NCBI RefSeq assembly: GCF_029937755.1
Contig: NZ_JAPYPG010000003.1
Coordinates: 62,001 to 126,000, forward strand
Direction: 5' to 3'
Length of the DNA: 64,000 bases
Source of the DNA: Henriciella sp.
GTDB taxonomy: Bacteria; Pseudomonadota; Alphaproteobacteria; Caulobacterales; Hyphomonadaceae
This document shows positions 1 through 9,565 of this stretch, piece after piece. How positions within the stretch are numbered: position 1 is the stretch's first letter; each line of letters opens with the position of its first letter. The notes under the pieces are model-generated. The model was not told the DNA's origin. It saw only the letters and a program-made list of their open reading frames with translations, and did not search any database. The position numbers and the translations under genes are program-made.

Positions 1-1324
1 GGTCGCTGAAGACCTGCTCCACATCGCCAGCCGCCTGCTTGGACGGATCAATGGTGGGCTTGGGTACGCCGTCGTTCTGGTCGGCGCGTTGCTTGCCGCA
101 TCGACCGGAATTGTCGGGGCGACCGTGATCACCATGACACTGATTGCCCTGCCCTCCATGTTGCAACAGAAATACGATACGCGGCTCGCCACTGGCGCCA
201 TCGCCGCGTCTGGCACGCTCGGACAGATCATTCCCCCTAGCATTGTACTCATCCTTCTGGCCGACGCGGTATCCAATGCTGCCAGTCAAGCGGCTTCGCA
301 GATGGGTATTGGTGCCTTCGTTGTCTCTGTTGGCGACCTGTTCGCCGGCGCCTTGATCCCCGGCTTCATTCTTGTGGGACTCTATCTGATCTGGATCGCC
401 ATTAATGCCTGGTTTCGTCCGCACCACTGTCCACCGGTGGTGGATGACACATCTGACCCGCTCACTCGGAAGGAAGTCCTCTTCGGCCTCGGCGCGCCGC
501 TGCTTCTGATCTTTGCTGTTCTGGGGGCTATCCTCTCAGGTATCGCAACACCAACCGAAGCAGCTGCAATTGGTGTCGCTGGCGCTATTCTGCTTGCAGG
601 CCTGCGCCTCTCCGACGATGATGATGCATTCCTCTCAGCGCTCGTTCTTGCCGCGTTCGCAAGCCTTGCTGTGATCATCTTCACCCGGAACGTTGTCGAT
701 CTGAGGCTGGGCGTCGCCGATGCTGGAGCGCTCGCCTATGTCGGCGTCGGCATTTCATTGATAGCTACGATAATATTCTTCGCCGGACTTCTTGCTGGCA
801 TGGCTATACTCAATCGCAAGCAACAGCTTTCGCCAGCATTGAAAAGCGGCGTCCATATCACATCCATGGTGTTCCTGATCCTGATAGGAGCATCACTGTT
901 TTCGCTGGTTTTCCGCGGGTTCGGGGGCGATGAGATTGTCGCCGGCCTGCTTCACAGCATCCCAGGCGGAAAATGGGGGGCACTGGTCGGGGCGATGCTG
1001 GTCATGTTCGTCCTCGGCTTTTTCCTCGACTTCATCGAGATCATTTTCGTTGTGGTACCGCTCGTAACTCCGCCGCTGATCGTGATGGGGTTTGATCCGG
1101 TGTGGCTAGCCATATTGATGGCCCTGAATCTCCAGACGAGCTTTCTCACACCACCCTTCGGATTCGCCTTGTTTTATCTGCGCGGCGCTGCCCCCGAAGG
1201 TGTGAAAACGTCCGAAATCTGGCATGGCGCCGTGCCCTTTATCGGTCTTCAACTCATCATCATACTGCTCGTCGCCAGCATGCCGTGGCTCGCCACCTGG
1301 CTTCCCTCAGTCGCGGCTAAATAG
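1..1324 (+). CDS. TRAP transporter large permease (DctM-like), 5' end outside window
   Basis: The reading frame is open from base 2 of the window, so the gene starts upstream; the TTG at 89 is internal and not a real start. The product is an inner-membrane protein with many hydrophobic helices. It resembles the DctM subunit of TRAP transporters, which use an ion gradient to import substrates delivered by a periplasmic binding protein. Family-like segments include ASTGIVGATV, GTLGQIIPPSI, the IATPTEAAAIG motif and a C-terminal LNLQTSFLTPPFGFALFYLRG. The small permease (DctQ) and binding protein (DctP) are not visible and may lie upstream. An aminotransferase gene follows after 15 bases, so the two are probably cotranscribed. 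The substrate cannot be told from sequence; an amino or keto acid would fit the neighbour. Confidence 0.92.
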   Translation, partial: VAEDLLHIASRLLGRINGGLGYAVVLVGALLAASTGIVGATVITMTLIALPSMLQQKYDTRLATGAIAASGTLGQIIPPSIVLILLADAVSNAASQAASQMGIGAFVVSVGDLFAGALIPGFILVGLYLIWIAINAWFRPHHCPPVVDDTSDPLTRKEVLFGLGAPLLLIFAVLGAILSGIATPTEAAAIGVAGAILLAGLRLSDDDDAFLSALVLAAFASLAVIIFTRNVVDLRLGVADAGALAYVGVGISLIATIIFFAGLLAGMAILNRKQQLSPALKSGVHITSMVFLILIGASLFSLVFRGFGGDEIVAGLLHSIPGGKWGALVGAMLVMFVLGFFLDFIEIIFVVVPLVTPPLIVMGFDPVWLAILMALNLQTSFLTPPFGFALFYLRGAAPEGVKTSEIWHGAVPFIGLQLIIILLVASMPWLATWLPSVAAK

Positions 1325-1339
1325 GAGTGCGCAGTCCAG

Positions 1340-2470
1340 ATGGGCGTCGAGATTGATCCGTTTCATGCCATATCCATCAGCAGACTTGCGCATGAGCTGA
1401 AAGATCAGGGCCGCTCGATCATTCATATGGAATTCGGACAACCCTCCACTGGCGCACCAGCCCGCGCGCTGGAAAAAGCCAAAAATGTTCTCGCGTCGAA
1501 TGCATTGGGCTACTGGGAAAGCCTCCCGCTGAAAAAGCGCCTCTGCCAGCATTATGACGAAACATATGGTGTCACTGTGCGTCCGGGACGTATTGCCATC
1601 ACGGCTGGTGCTTCGGCTGCGCTGGTATCAGCGCTGACCTGCCGCTTTTCCGCCGGTGACACCATTGCCATGGCGCGGCCAGGCTATGTTTCCTATCGCA
1701 ACACGGTCAAGGCGCTGGGCATGACCGCTCTCGAATTGGATTGTGGAGCCGATACGAGGTTTTCGCTAACAGCCGATCGTATCGCGGCACTGGCTCCAGC
1801 ACCGCAAGGACTGATCCTGGCCAGTCCGGCCAACCCTACGGGCACGATCATGTCCGCCGAGGAACTTGAAGCCATTGCGCTGGTCTGCCGCGAACGAGAC
1901 ATAACGATCATCTCCGATGAAATCTATCACGGCCTGAGCTACACGCGCCCGACGCATTCGATCCTGGAATTCGAGCCCGAAGCTTTCGTAATCAACAGCT
2001 TCTCGAAGTATTTCAGCATGGCCGGCTGGCGCCTGGGCTGGTTGCTTTCCCCGGAAAGCTACGCTGAAAAGGCCGCCGCCTACACTGGGATCCTTTTCCT
2101 GACGGCACCCTCACTTGCGCAGCATGCGGCTCTCATCGCCTTGGACGAGAGAGAAGAGCTGGAAGCCCATCTCGACACATACCGCAGGAACCGTGATCTC
2201 CTTCTGGACGCCCTGCCAAAGATGGGTCTGGACGAAATCGCGCCCCCGGATGGCGCATTCTATATTTATACCAATGTCGAGCGATTCAGCGATGATAGCA
2301 TGTCACTCTGTAAGGATGTGCTCAGGGACACAGGAGTCGTCCTCGCGCCCGGTATCGACTTCGATCCTGCCAACGGCCACCGATATATTCGGATAAGCTT
2401 CGCGGTTTCGCAGGACGAGACGCGCGAAGCGATAAAGCGCCTGAAAAACTGGTTTGAGACGCGCGTTTAG
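1340..2470 (+). CDS. Pyridoxal phosphate-dependent aminotransferase, class I/II
   Basis: A 376-residue fold-type I aminotransferase of the AspC/ArAT-like group. Visible features are the N-terminal substrate loop EFGQPSTGAP, the PANPTG motif, ISDEIYHGLSY carrying the Asp and Tyr that bind the cofactor ring, and the Schiff-base lysine in NSFSKYFSMAGWRLGW. An AGGAG lies 12 bases before the ATG. The gene follows a TRAP permease with a 15-base gap, which suggests that the imported compound is transaminated. Its last four bases overlap the convergent lemA-like gene. The family does not fix the amino donor or acceptor, so no gene symbol is given. Confidence 0.93.
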   Translation: MGVEIDPFHAISISRLAHELKDQGRSIIHMEFGQPSTGAPARALEKAKNVLASNALGYWESLPLKKRLCQHYDETYGVTVRPGRIAITAGASAALVSALTCRFSAGDTIAMARPGYVSYRNTVKALGMTALELDCGADTRFSLTADRIAALAPAPQGLILASPANPTGTIMSAEELEAIALVCRERDITIISDEIYHGLSYTRPTHSILEFEPEAFVINSFSKYFSMAGWRLGWLLSPESYAEKAAAYTGILFLTAPSLAQHAALIALDEREELEAHLDTYRRNRDLLLDALPKMGLDEIAPPDGAFYIYTNVERFSDDSMSLCKDVLRDTGVVLAPGIDFDPANGHRYIRISFAVSQDETREAIKRLKNWFETRV

Positions 2471-3027
2471 AACTTCACTTCCGGCGGAGTGGATAGCGCC
2501 GTCCGGTCGCCGCCCAGATCAAAGAATTCCCTTGGCGGGAAGTTGAACATCCCAGCCACGATGGAATTCGGGAACTGTTCGCGCGAAGTGTTGTAGTCCT
2601 GCACGGCAGCATTGTAGAAACGACGGGCCGCAGCAAGCTTGTCCTCAATCACTGACAGCTCATCTTGCAAGTCCTTGAAGTTCTCGTTCGCCTTCAAGTC
2701 TGGATAGGCCTCAGAAAGCGCGAAAAGCTTGCCGAGCGCACTTGTCAGCATACCTTCTGCCTGCGCCATGTCGCCTGGGGACTCGGCTGCTACGGCTGAA
2801 TTTCGCGCATCGATGACTTCCTGCAGCGTCTCGCGTTCGTGAGACGCATAGCCCTTGACGGTCTCGACCAGGTTCGGGATCAGGTTCTGACGCTGCTTCA
2901 GCTGCACATCGATGTCGGCGAACGCCTGATTACAGCGCTGCTTCTTCGAGACGAGAGCATTGTAAATCCCGATCAGGAAGACTGCGACGATGGCGAGTGC
3001 CCCGAGCAGGATATAAAGTACCGTCAT
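2467..3027 (-). CDS. LemA family protein
   Basis: A 186-residue protein with one N-terminal membrane helix (about residues 4-24) followed by a helical cytoplasmic or periplasmic domain. LemA hallmarks are the VSKKQRCNQAFADIDVQLKQ start, RQNLIPNLVETVKGY, the LSEAYPDLKANENF segment, RRFYNAAVQDYN and an FNFPPREFFD C-terminus. The family's biochemical role is not established; members are often beside a TPM/YgcG-type protein, but none is present here. The gene lies downstream of parC on the same strand with a 66-base gap. No terminator was seen between them, so it may be read from the parC transcript. Confidence 0.9.
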   Translation of the reverse strand: MTVLYILLGALAIVAVFLIGIYNALVSKKQRCNQAFADIDVQLKQRQNLIPNLVETVKGYASHERETLQEVIDARNSAVAAESPGDMAQAEGMLTSALGKLFALSEAYPDLKANENFKDLQDELSVIEDKLAAARRFYNAAVQDYNTSREQFPNSIVAGMFNFPPREFFDLGGDRTALSTPPEVKF

Positions 3028-3093
3028 TCAAGGACCTCCACCCTCATTATTCGTCCTGAATCCTGACTAGCCCCAGCCTGAACCTGTGGCAAG

Positions 3094-5328
3094 TTATCCG
3101 TTGAACCGTCCTGACTTAGGGAAGCCTTTGGGAGCAACCTTGCCCGCTTGCGCGCGCTTGCCGAGCCAGTCTTCCCATTCCGGGAATCCACGTGATCGGC
3201 CAGCCGCGTCCCGCACGAACAGCCCGTCTTCCCGGAAGAAAGTCATCGCGTCAGCCAGCTGATCCTTGCCGCGATAGGTCTGAAGCTTGACGCCCTTGCC
3301 GCGCGGCATTTCCGGCAACTCGTCCAGTGGGAAGACAAGCATTTTCTTGTTGCTGCCAATGACGGCAATGTGGTCGCCGGAAACAACTTCACAGACCACG
3401 AGAGCCCCACCGCCGGTATTCACCGCGGATTTTCCCGCCTTGCGGTTAGATTCCAGCTCTTTTTCCGGCACGATAAAGCCATAGCCAATATCGGAAGCAA
3501 CGAGCCGCTTGCGTTCTGGCTCAAGCTTGAACATCGCAACGATGTCGACATTGTCTTCAAGATCAATCGACAACCGGATTGGCTCACCATGGCCGCGCCC
3601 ACTGGGAAGCTTGTCACAGTTTAGCGTGAATGCACGGCCATCACTTGCGAGGAGCACGATCTTGTCTGTCGTGTAGACTTCCTCGCTCTTGTACAGCGAG
3701 TCTCCGTCCTTGAACTTTGTCGCTTCAAGGTCGAGCCCGTGCCCCTTCATGCCTCGAATCCAGCCCATGGAAGAAAGGACGACCGTCAATGGCTCCCTCG
3801 GCGTCGATGCTTCCAGGGCGGCAGAGAGATCAATCTCCGGTGCATCCTCAAATGCGGCTCTGCGACGGCCCAACTCGGAATCCGGGTCGAACGACTTGCG
3901 GGCTTCCTTCAATTCCTTGGCGACCTTTGTCCACTGCCGCCGCGTCGAACCAATAAGTGCCTGGATATCCTCGCGCTCTTTCGAGAGGTTGTCATGCTCG
4001 CGCTTGATTTCCATCTCTTCGAGCTTGCGAAGGGCACGCAGCCGGAGATTGAGAATGGCTTCGGCCTGGATATCCGTGATGCCAAAGCGCTCCATCATCA
4101 CCTGTTTCGGTTCATCCTCTTCACGGATGATCCGGATCACTTCATCAATGTTGAGATAGGCGATCAGATATCCATCCAGCAGGTGAAGGCGCTTCTCGAT
4201 CTTGTCGAGGCGGAACTCTGCCCGGCGAACAACCACTTCCCGGCGGTGGTCGAGATAGGCCTGAAGCACATCTCTCAGGCCCATTACGCGCGGGGCGCCC
4301 CTATGAAGAACATTCATGTTCATCGGGAAACGCGATTCCAGATCGCAGCTTTTGAACAGGCTCTCCATCAACACATCGGGCTCGACCGTCTTGGCTCGCG
4401 GTTCCAGCACGATACGGATATCGTCGGCGCTCTCGTCCTTCACGTCGCTGAGCAGCGGCGCCTTTTTGGTCTCAATCAGTTCGGCAAGCTTTTCGATGAG
4501 ACGAGATTTCTGAACCTGGAAGGGGATCTCCGTGACTACGATCTGCCAGGTCCCGCGTCCGAGGTCCTCGGTGTGCCATCGGGCGCGAACCCTGAACCCG
4601 CCCCTGCCTGTCTCATAAGCTTCTCGGATCGCGCTACGCGGCTCGACAATCACCCCACCGGTCGGGAAGTCTGGTCCCGGCATGACATTCATGAGCTCCG
4701 TTAGCGGCGTATCCTTATTATCAATCAGCAGGAGGGCTGCATCGATGACTTCGGCGACGTTGTGAGGGGGTATGGATGTTGCCATACCGACAGCGATACC
4801 GGTTGCGCCATTGGCCAGCAGGTTCGGATAACCCGCCGGCAGGACAACAGGTTCGGTATCCGTTTCGGAATAGTTGTCCTTGAAGTCGACCGCGTCCTCG
4901 TTGAGGCCCTCAAGCATCAGCTTGGCAGCTTCTGTCATACGGGCTTCCGTATAGCGGTACGCTGCCGCGCTATCGCCATCGATGTTGCCGAAGTTCCCCT
5001 GCCCATCCACCAGCGGATAGCGGACAGAGAAGTTCTGCGCGAGACGCACGAGCGTGTCATAAATCGCGCTGTCGCCGTGCGGGTGGTAGTTACCCATAAC
5101 GTCGCCGACAATCTTGGCGCACTTGCGATAACCGGCATCGGGATCCAGCTTCAGTTCCCGCATACCGTACAGGATACGACGCTGGACAGGCTTCAACCCG
5201 TCGCGCACATCAGGCAAGGCACGAGAGGTAATCGTCGAAAGCGCGTAGGCGAGATAACGCTTGGTCAGCGCTTCGCTCAACGGTTCGTTGATAATATTGC
5301 CATCTTCGTGGTCCAGAACGTCGGACAT
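3094..5328 (-). CDS. parC: DNA topoisomerase IV subunit A
   Basis: A 744-residue type IIA topoisomerase breakage-reunion subunit; with ParE it decatenates daughter chromosomes. Seen: PVQRRILYGM at 48-56, the HPHGDSAIYD quinolone-pocket loop at 82-91 with the usual Ser87, and the catalytic Arg-Tyr pair at 125-126 in AAAYRYTEAR. The C-terminal beta-pinwheel is short and lacks the GyrA box (QRRGGKG), which with the length argues for ParC over GyrA. The partner gene parE lies about 8 kb away in this window on the opposite strand. The 90-base upstream region holds one GANTC site (5368-5372) and two TTAA half-sites. Confidence 0.95.
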   Translation of the reverse strand: MSDVLDHEDGNIINEPLSEALTKRYLAYALSTITSRALPDVRDGLKPVQRRILYGMRELKLDPDAGYRKCAKIVGDVMGNYHPHGDSAIYDTLVRLAQNFSVRYPLVDGQGNFGNIDGDSAAAYRYTEARMTEAAKLMLEGLNEDAVDFKDNYSETDTEPVVLPAGYPNLLANGATGIAVGMATSIPPHNVAEVIDAALLLIDNKDTPLTELMNVMPGPDFPTGGVIVEPRSAIREAYETGRGGFRVRARWHTEDLGRGTWQIVVTEIPFQVQKSRLIEKLAELIETKKAPLLSDVKDESADDIRIVLEPRAKTVEPDVLMESLFKSCDLESRFPMNMNVLHRGAPRVMGLRDVLQAYLDHRREVVVRRAEFRLDKIEKRLHLLDGYLIAYLNIDEVIRIIREEDEPKQVMMERFGITDIQAEAILNLRLRALRKLEEMEIKREHDNLSKEREDIQALIGSTRRQWTKVAKELKEARKSFDPDSELGRRRAAFEDAPEIDLSAALEASTPREPLTVVLSSMGWIRGMKGHGLDLEATKFKDGDSLYKSEEVYTTDKIVLLASDGRAFTLNCDKLPSGRGHGEPIRLSIDLEDNVDIVAMFKLEPERKRLVASDIGYGFIVPEKELESNRKAGKSAVNTGGGALVVCEVVSGDHIAVIGSNKKMLVFPLDELPEMPRGKGVKLQTYRGKDQLADAMTFFREDGLFVRDAAGRSRGFPEWEDWLGKRAQAGKVAPKGFPKSGRFNG

Positions 5329-5418
5329 GTCGGCTCCTTAGATCGGATCGATGCGGGCGGCTGAACAGAATCACAGCGCGCAGAATTACGTTAACAGAAA
5401 GGCCCGATTGGTTAAGGA

Positions 5419-6117
5419 ATGAACAACACGCTGAGACGCACGATAAAGCAGCTGGGCGTTGTCGCTACCGTCATTCTGGCGATCCTGATCCTGAACCGTT
5501 ATCTACCACCGCAACACAATCCGCTTCGGCCGATCGACCTTGATGACCCGATCGGCGTGGCTACCCATTTCAAGCTTGAACGCATCAAAGGCGATGCAGA
5601 CCTCTGCTACTCGCTTCTCGACAAGGCCAGCATTGCCTACTCTCCCCTTGAGGACGATGCTGGGACAGATCGCTGTCCGTTGAGTGAAGCGCTCGTGCTG
5701 AACCAGTCAAACTACCCCTACTCGGTCGCGCCCTTGCGGATGAGCTGCGCGACCACGTCTGCGCTTTACATCTGGGAGCACGATGTTGTCGGCGCACTGG
5801 CCGATAAAATACTCGGGTCTCCTGTCGAGGAGGTGCTGACCTATGGCAGCTTCTCCTGCCGCAATGTTGCCGGGACAAACCGGCCGAGTGAGCATGCACG
5901 GGCGAATGCCATAGACATTCGAGGCTTTCGTCTGCAGGACGGGCGCGAAATCGATGTAAGAGCTCACTGGCGGGAAGATAGCGAGCGTGGCGAATTTCTC
6001 GAGGCCGTTCATGATGGCGCCTGCAAGGTATTTTCGGTCGTTCTGAGCCCGGACTACAACGCCGCCCACGCCGATCACTTTCACTTCGACATGGGCGGTG
6101 GCACCCTCTGTCGTTAG
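5419..6117 (+). CDS. Extensin-like C-terminal domain protein
   Basis: A 232-residue protein with an N-terminal membrane anchor (about residues 10-27) and an extensin-like C-terminal domain (Pfam Extensin-like_C), probably facing the periplasm. Recognisable are the SCRNVAGTNRPSEHARANAID core with the S-x-H and A-x-D ligand-type residues, and the terminal ADHFHFDMGGGTLCR. This domain resembles zinc-dependent peptidases of the D-Ala-D-Ala carboxypeptidase fold, so a role on peptidoglycan is plausible but not shown. The gene is divergent from parC and converges on recO, overlapping it by four bases. Confidence 0.88.
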   Translation: MNNTLRRTIKQLGVVATVILAILILNRYLPPQHNPLRPIDLDDPIGVATHFKLERIKGDADLCYSLLDKASIAYSPLEDDAGTDRCPLSEALVLNQSNYPYSVAPLRMSCATTSALYIWEHDVVGALADKILGSPVEEVLTYGSFSCRNVAGTNRPSEHARANAIDIRGFRLQDGREIDVRAHWREDSERGEFLEAVHDGACKVFSVVLSPDYNAAHADHFHFDMGGGTLCR

Positions 6118-6845
6118 CCGCGGCGCAGAAACCTTGTCATCAGCCGGCGGCGAGATTCGGGTAGATCCTTGTTGACCGCATGGAAGAGCCTGCGCTCCAC
6201 AAAAAAACCTGTCAGCTCCAACCCTGCCACAATATCGTGCTGGCTCGCCTCCCCCGCAGGATCGATAAGGAAGGAAGGTAAAGTGAAGAGCCGATCAACA
6301 TAGTCCTCGGCTTCCGAACCGCGCACGGCCCGCCCAGTGCGCGGAGATACGTGGGTTAGCCCATCATTCCAGCCGCTGATTGCACACGCCTCAAGGTCCA
6401 ACCCAAAGCCAAGCGCGGACAGGAGGCCCAGCTCCCAGCGCACATAGAGCGCAGGCCAGAGATCATCTTCCTCCAGGCTATCCAGAAGCAGGAGTGTCGC
6501 ATCGTAAAGCGCAGAACCCGCTTCATCGCCTTCATTGAGCGCCCCTCGTAGAATGGCACAAGTCGCGGCGACCGCAGCCAACGCATCAGGCAGGTCGAGC
6601 AAGCGTGACGCGCGCTGTTTGGTGGCCTCGGCAACGTCAAAACGCCCAAGCTGCTCTTCAAGCCGGCCCGACCATGACAGCTCGACAGAGTTACCTGGCT
6701 CGAACTGTCCGCGCTTTCGCCGGGACGCGCCCCCATAGACAAGGCCTGATCGCCTGCCCCTTGTGCGTGTCAGCACATCCAGGATCAGGCCGCTCTCTCC
6801 AAATTTGCGCCCGCCGAGGATCAGACCCTCATCGCGCCATTGCAT
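6114..6845 (-). CDS. recO: DNA repair protein RecO
   Basis: A 243-residue recombination mediator that, in the RecFOR pathway, helps load RecA on SSB-coated single-stranded DNA. The N-terminal OB fold is clear (MQWRDEGLILGGRKFGESG, LVYGGASRRKRGQFEPGN), followed by the helical domain with YVRWELGLLSALGFGLDLEAC. The CxxC zinc-finger cysteines of some RecO proteins are not all present, as in other alphaproteobacteria. It is the last gene of the rsh-pyrE-acpS-rnc-era-recO series; its ATG shares one base with the end of era, which indicates translational coupling. Confidence 0.93.
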   Translation of the reverse strand: MQWRDEGLILGGRKFGESGLILDVLTRTRGRRSGLVYGGASRRKRGQFEPGNSVELSWSGRLEEQLGRFDVAEATKQRASRLLDLPDALAAVAATCAILRGALNEGDEAGSALYDATLLLLDSLEEDDLWPALYVRWELGLLSALGFGLDLEACAISGWNDGLTHVSPRTGRAVRGSEAEDYVDRLFTLPSFLIDPAGEASQHDIVAGLELTGFFVERRLFHAVNKDLPESRRRLMTRFLRRG

Positions 6846-7798
6846 CAGGCGTCAAACTCCAGCCCCAGTGTTGCGTAGGACTCGCGGCGCTCTTGCCATT
6901 TTTCGTCGACTTTCACGAACAGGAAAAGATGAACACGCCGATCCAGTAGCTCGCTCAATTCCTTGCGCGCAGCCTTGCTGACCGCCTTGATTGTCTGCCC
7001 ATTCTTCCCGAGCACCATCGATTTGTGAGACTCGCGTCCAACGATCACCGCCTGCTGGATCTTCACGTCACCGTTCTTGAAATTCTCCCAGACCTCAGCC
7101 TCGACGGTCAGCTGGTAAGGCAATTCTTCATGGAGGCGTAGCATTAGCTTTTCACGGGTAATCTCGGCTGCAAGCAATTGCATCGGGATATCTGCGGACT
7201 GCTCAGGTGGATAGAGCGGCCCGCCCTCTGGCATTGCTGCCGCGATCGCGGACATGAGTTGTGCAACGCCATCACCGTTTTCGGCCGAAATCATGAATAT
7301 CTCGGCGTAGACACCACTCTCATTGAATTCCGCCATCAACGGCAGAATCTGGTCGTGCGCGAAGAGGTCGATCTTGTTTAGCGCGAGCATCACCTTGCGG
7401 CCTGTATGCTTCAGCGTTTCAATGACCGCGCGGTCATCTTCGACGGACTTCTTTTGTGCAGCGGTTGCCTTCTCTTCCTGAACAGCGATCCATGCCGCCG
7501 CATCAATCAGATGGACAACCGCGTCCGCATCATCAGCCCCCGACCAGGCCGCGCGCACCATCGCACGGTCGAGGCGCTTCTTGGCGCCGAAGATGCCCGG
7601 CGTGTCAACGATCACAATCTGCGCGCCGTCTGCGTGCGCGATGCCTCTTACGGGGAATCGCGTCGTCTGAACCTTGTGCGTCACGATGGCGACCTTCGTA
7701 CCGACCATTGCATTGGTGAGCGTCGACTTGCCAGCGTTCGGAGCTCCTATGATAGCGGCAAATCCCGCCCGTCTGATCTCGTCTTCCATGTCAGTCAT
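6845..7798 (-). CDS. era: GTPase Era
   Basis: A 317-residue essential GTPase that binds the 3' end of 16S rRNA and assists 30S assembly. G1 (GAPNAGKST, residues 18-26), G3 (DTPG, 65-68) and G4 (NKID) are intact, and the C-terminal KH domain is recognisable from MVLGKNGQTIKAVSKAARKEL. The drawn start gives MTDMED and overlaps the rnc stop; a second ATG three codons later (7789) is equally possible. It sits between rnc and recO, the classical rnc-era-recO order, so ribosome maturation and rRNA cleavage genes are expressed together. Confidence 0.96.
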   Translation of the reverse strand: MTDMEDEIRRAGFAAIIGAPNAGKSTLTNAMVGTKVAIVTHKVQTTRFPVRGIAHADGAQIVIVDTPGIFGAKKRLDRAMVRAAWSGADDADAVVHLIDAAAWIAVQEEKATAAQKKSVEDDRAVIETLKHTGRKVMLALNKIDLFAHDQILPLMAEFNESGVYAEIFMISAENGDGVAQLMSAIAAAMPEGGPLYPPEQSADIPMQLLAAEITREKLMLRLHEELPYQLTVEAEVWENFKNGDVKIQQAVIVGRESHKSMVLGKNGQTIKAVSKAARKELSELLDRRVHLFLFVKVDEKWQERRESYATLGLEFDA

Positions 7799-8558
7799 TT
7801 CGCTGGAGTTCTCTCAACAATCTGTCTGCGGCAGCCATTTCTGCCTCCTGCCGCGACCGACCCGTTTCAATCGCTTCGCCGATTCCGTCGACACGTGCTC
7901 GAACCTTGAAAACGGGTTCGTGGTCCGGCCCGGCTCTGTCAACAATATCATAAACGGCATACGGCGCGCGATTGGCACCACACCAGTCACTGAGCCGTGT
8001 CTTCGGGTTCTGCTGTGAAACCTCGCGATCAACAAGGTCCAACACCCAGTTCCGGCTTATGAAACCACGGGCCGCATCAAGCCCGCCATCCCTGTAAATG
8101 GCCGCGATGATCGCCTCGACGGCATCAGCCACGCTCTTATCGTAACTACCGCGCTTGTTCTTCTCCATTGACGAATCGAGGAAAAGGAAGGGCCGGAGAC
8201 CAAGAGCTTCGCCCACTTCGGCACACGCTTCCCCGCTGACGAGCTGGTGGAAGATTTTTGTGAGATACCCTTCCCTCTCTGCTGGGAATTTCGCGATCAG
8301 CATCTCTGCCATAACTAGGCCAAGAATGCGGTCTCCCAGGAATTCCAGACGCTGGTTCGAGAACTGTGCGTCGCCATCATAATTGTCGATTAGACTGGGA
8401 TGGGTGAGCGCGCGGTTGAGCCAGTCAACGTCCTTGAATACATGACCAATGCGGGCCTCGATGTCGGCTCGCTGCTCATTATCAAGCTCAGGACGGCGTC
8501 TACGCGCAGCCTTACCGGACGCGCGTAGACGGGTACGTTTAGGACGACTTCTCTTCAT
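7791..8558 (-). CDS. rnc: Ribonuclease III
   Basis: A 255-residue double-strand-specific endoribonuclease for rRNA and mRNA processing. The signature [13 protein letters not shown] is at residues 68-80, close to the canonical NERLEFLGDSVL. The C-terminal dsRNA-binding domain occupies roughly the last 70 residues. The frame stays open upstream to an ATG at 8609, but the start at 8558 is preferred because its ATG overlaps the acpS stop as ATGA and leaves a normal-length protein. A basic stretch of about 25 residues ([11 protein letters not shown]) precedes the catalytic domain. Confidence 0.94.
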   Translation of the reverse strand: MKRSRPKRTRLRASGKAARRRRPELDNEQRADIEARIGHVFKDVDWLNRALTHPSLIDNYDGDAQFSNQRLEFLGDRILGLVMAEMLIAKFPAEREGYLTKIFHQLVSGEACAEVGEALGLRPFLFLDSSMEKNKRGSYDKSVADAVEAIIAAIYRDGGLDAARGFISRNWVLDLVDREVSQQNPKTRLSDWCGANRAPYAVYDIVDRAGPDHEPVFKVRARVDGIGEAIETGRSRQEAEMAAADRLLRELQRND

Positions 8559-8968
8559 GGAGCGGTCTTTATCGGCATCGCTTCGATGATGACAACCGCT
8601 GACGCCCACGGATGATCATCCGTAATCGTCAGATGAATGATGGCTTCATGTCCTTCCGGCATCATCGCCGACAGTCTTTCGGCGGCACCGTGGGTCAGCG
8701 CCATAGTTGGCTTACCTGTAGGCAGGTTGACCACACCCATATGCTTCCAGTGCACTCCGCGCCGCGGCACGCCAGTACCAAGTGCCTTTGCGCAGGCTTC
8801 CTTGGCAGCGAACCGCTTGGCATACGTTTCGGCGCTCCGCCGACGCCGCTCAGCAAGGGCGATCTCCGTTTCCGTAAAGCAGCGCTGCTTGAAGCGCTCT
8901 CCAAAACGGACAATCGAGCGTTCGATGCGCTCGATATTGCACATGTCGTTTCCCATGCCGATGATCAT
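8555..8968 (-). CDS. acpS: Holo-[acyl-carrier-protein] synthase
   Basis: A 137-residue phosphopantetheinyl transferase that converts apo-ACP to holo-ACP using coenzyme A. The two metal-binding motifs are present: [10 protein letters not shown] with Asp8, and [14 protein letters not shown] with Glu57. The gene overlaps rnc by four bases. In many alphaproteobacteria lepB separates acpS from rnc and pdxJ precedes acpS; both are absent here. Confidence 0.95.
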   Translation of the reverse strand: MIIGMGNDMCNIERIERSIVRFGERFKQRCFTETEIALAERRRRSAETYAKRFAAKEACAKALGTGVPRRGVHWKHMGVVNLPTGKPTMALTHGAAERLSAMMPEGHEAIIHLTITDDHPWASAVVIIEAMPIKTAP

Positions 8969-8983
8969 GGAATTATCCTTGCG

Positions 8984-9565
8984 CTAGGCGAGCCCGCGAC
9001 TGCCAGGCTTGGTGGCCGGTATCGCTTCGAGCTCCGGCGGCAAATCCGTCGGCGCGTAGTCGGGAAAATCGACCCTGGCCAGAGAAACCAGCTTGCAACC
9101 AACATCTGCTTTGCCGTTTGACCGGTCGATAACGCAGGAGCCGCCGACTACGGTCCCAGGCAAATCGTTCAGGGCTTCAACAGTTTCGCGGAATGACAAG
9201 CCGGTAGTCACGATGTCTTCGGCGATCAGGACGCGGTCACCTTCGTATATTGAGAACCCGCGCCGGAACGTTAGCTGTCCATCGACACGCTCCGCGAATA
9301 TCGATCGGCACCCAAGCTGGCGGGCAAGCTCATATCCGGGAATGATGCCGCCAACCGCCGGTCCGGCAACAACGTCGATATCGCCGAACGTTTCTTTGAC
9401 TCTTTCCGCTAGCGCAGCACAAAGCTTTGCTGACAATTCCGGTTGCGAAAAGACCAGAGCCTTTTGCAGAAAAACGGGGCTGCGACGGCCTGATGACAGG
9501 ATGAAATGACCCTCAAGAAGTGCGCCTGCTTCGCGAAAAACTTCTAGCACCTCATCGCTGGTCAA
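8984..9565 (-). CDS. pyrE: Orotate phosphoribosyltransferase
   Basis: A 193-residue pyrimidine biosynthesis enzyme that joins orotate and PRPP to give OMP. The PRPP-binding signature [13 protein letters not shown] is at residues 112-124. [19 protein letters not shown] matches the family's 5'-phosphate region. The length is normal. Its start overlaps the end of rsh by four bases, so the stringent-response enzyme and a nucleotide synthesis enzyme are translationally coupled. Confidence 0.94.
   Translation of the reverse strand: MTSDEVLEVFREAGALLEGHFILSSGRRSPVFLQKALVFSQPELSAKLCAALAERVKETFGDIDVVAGPAVGGIIPGYELARQLGCRSIFAERVDGQLTFRRGFSIYEGDRVLIAEDIVTTGLSFRETVEALNDLPGTVVGGSCVIDRSNGKADVGCKLVSLARVDFPDYAPTDLPPELEAIPATKPGSRGLA

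Noticed and set aside
3739-4704. 321-codon plus-strand ORF
   Set aside because: Antisense to parC with no recognisable domain.
5390-5416. TTAA half-sites before parC as a CtrA box
   Set aside because: The two TTAA are 17 bases apart, not 7; only half-sites.
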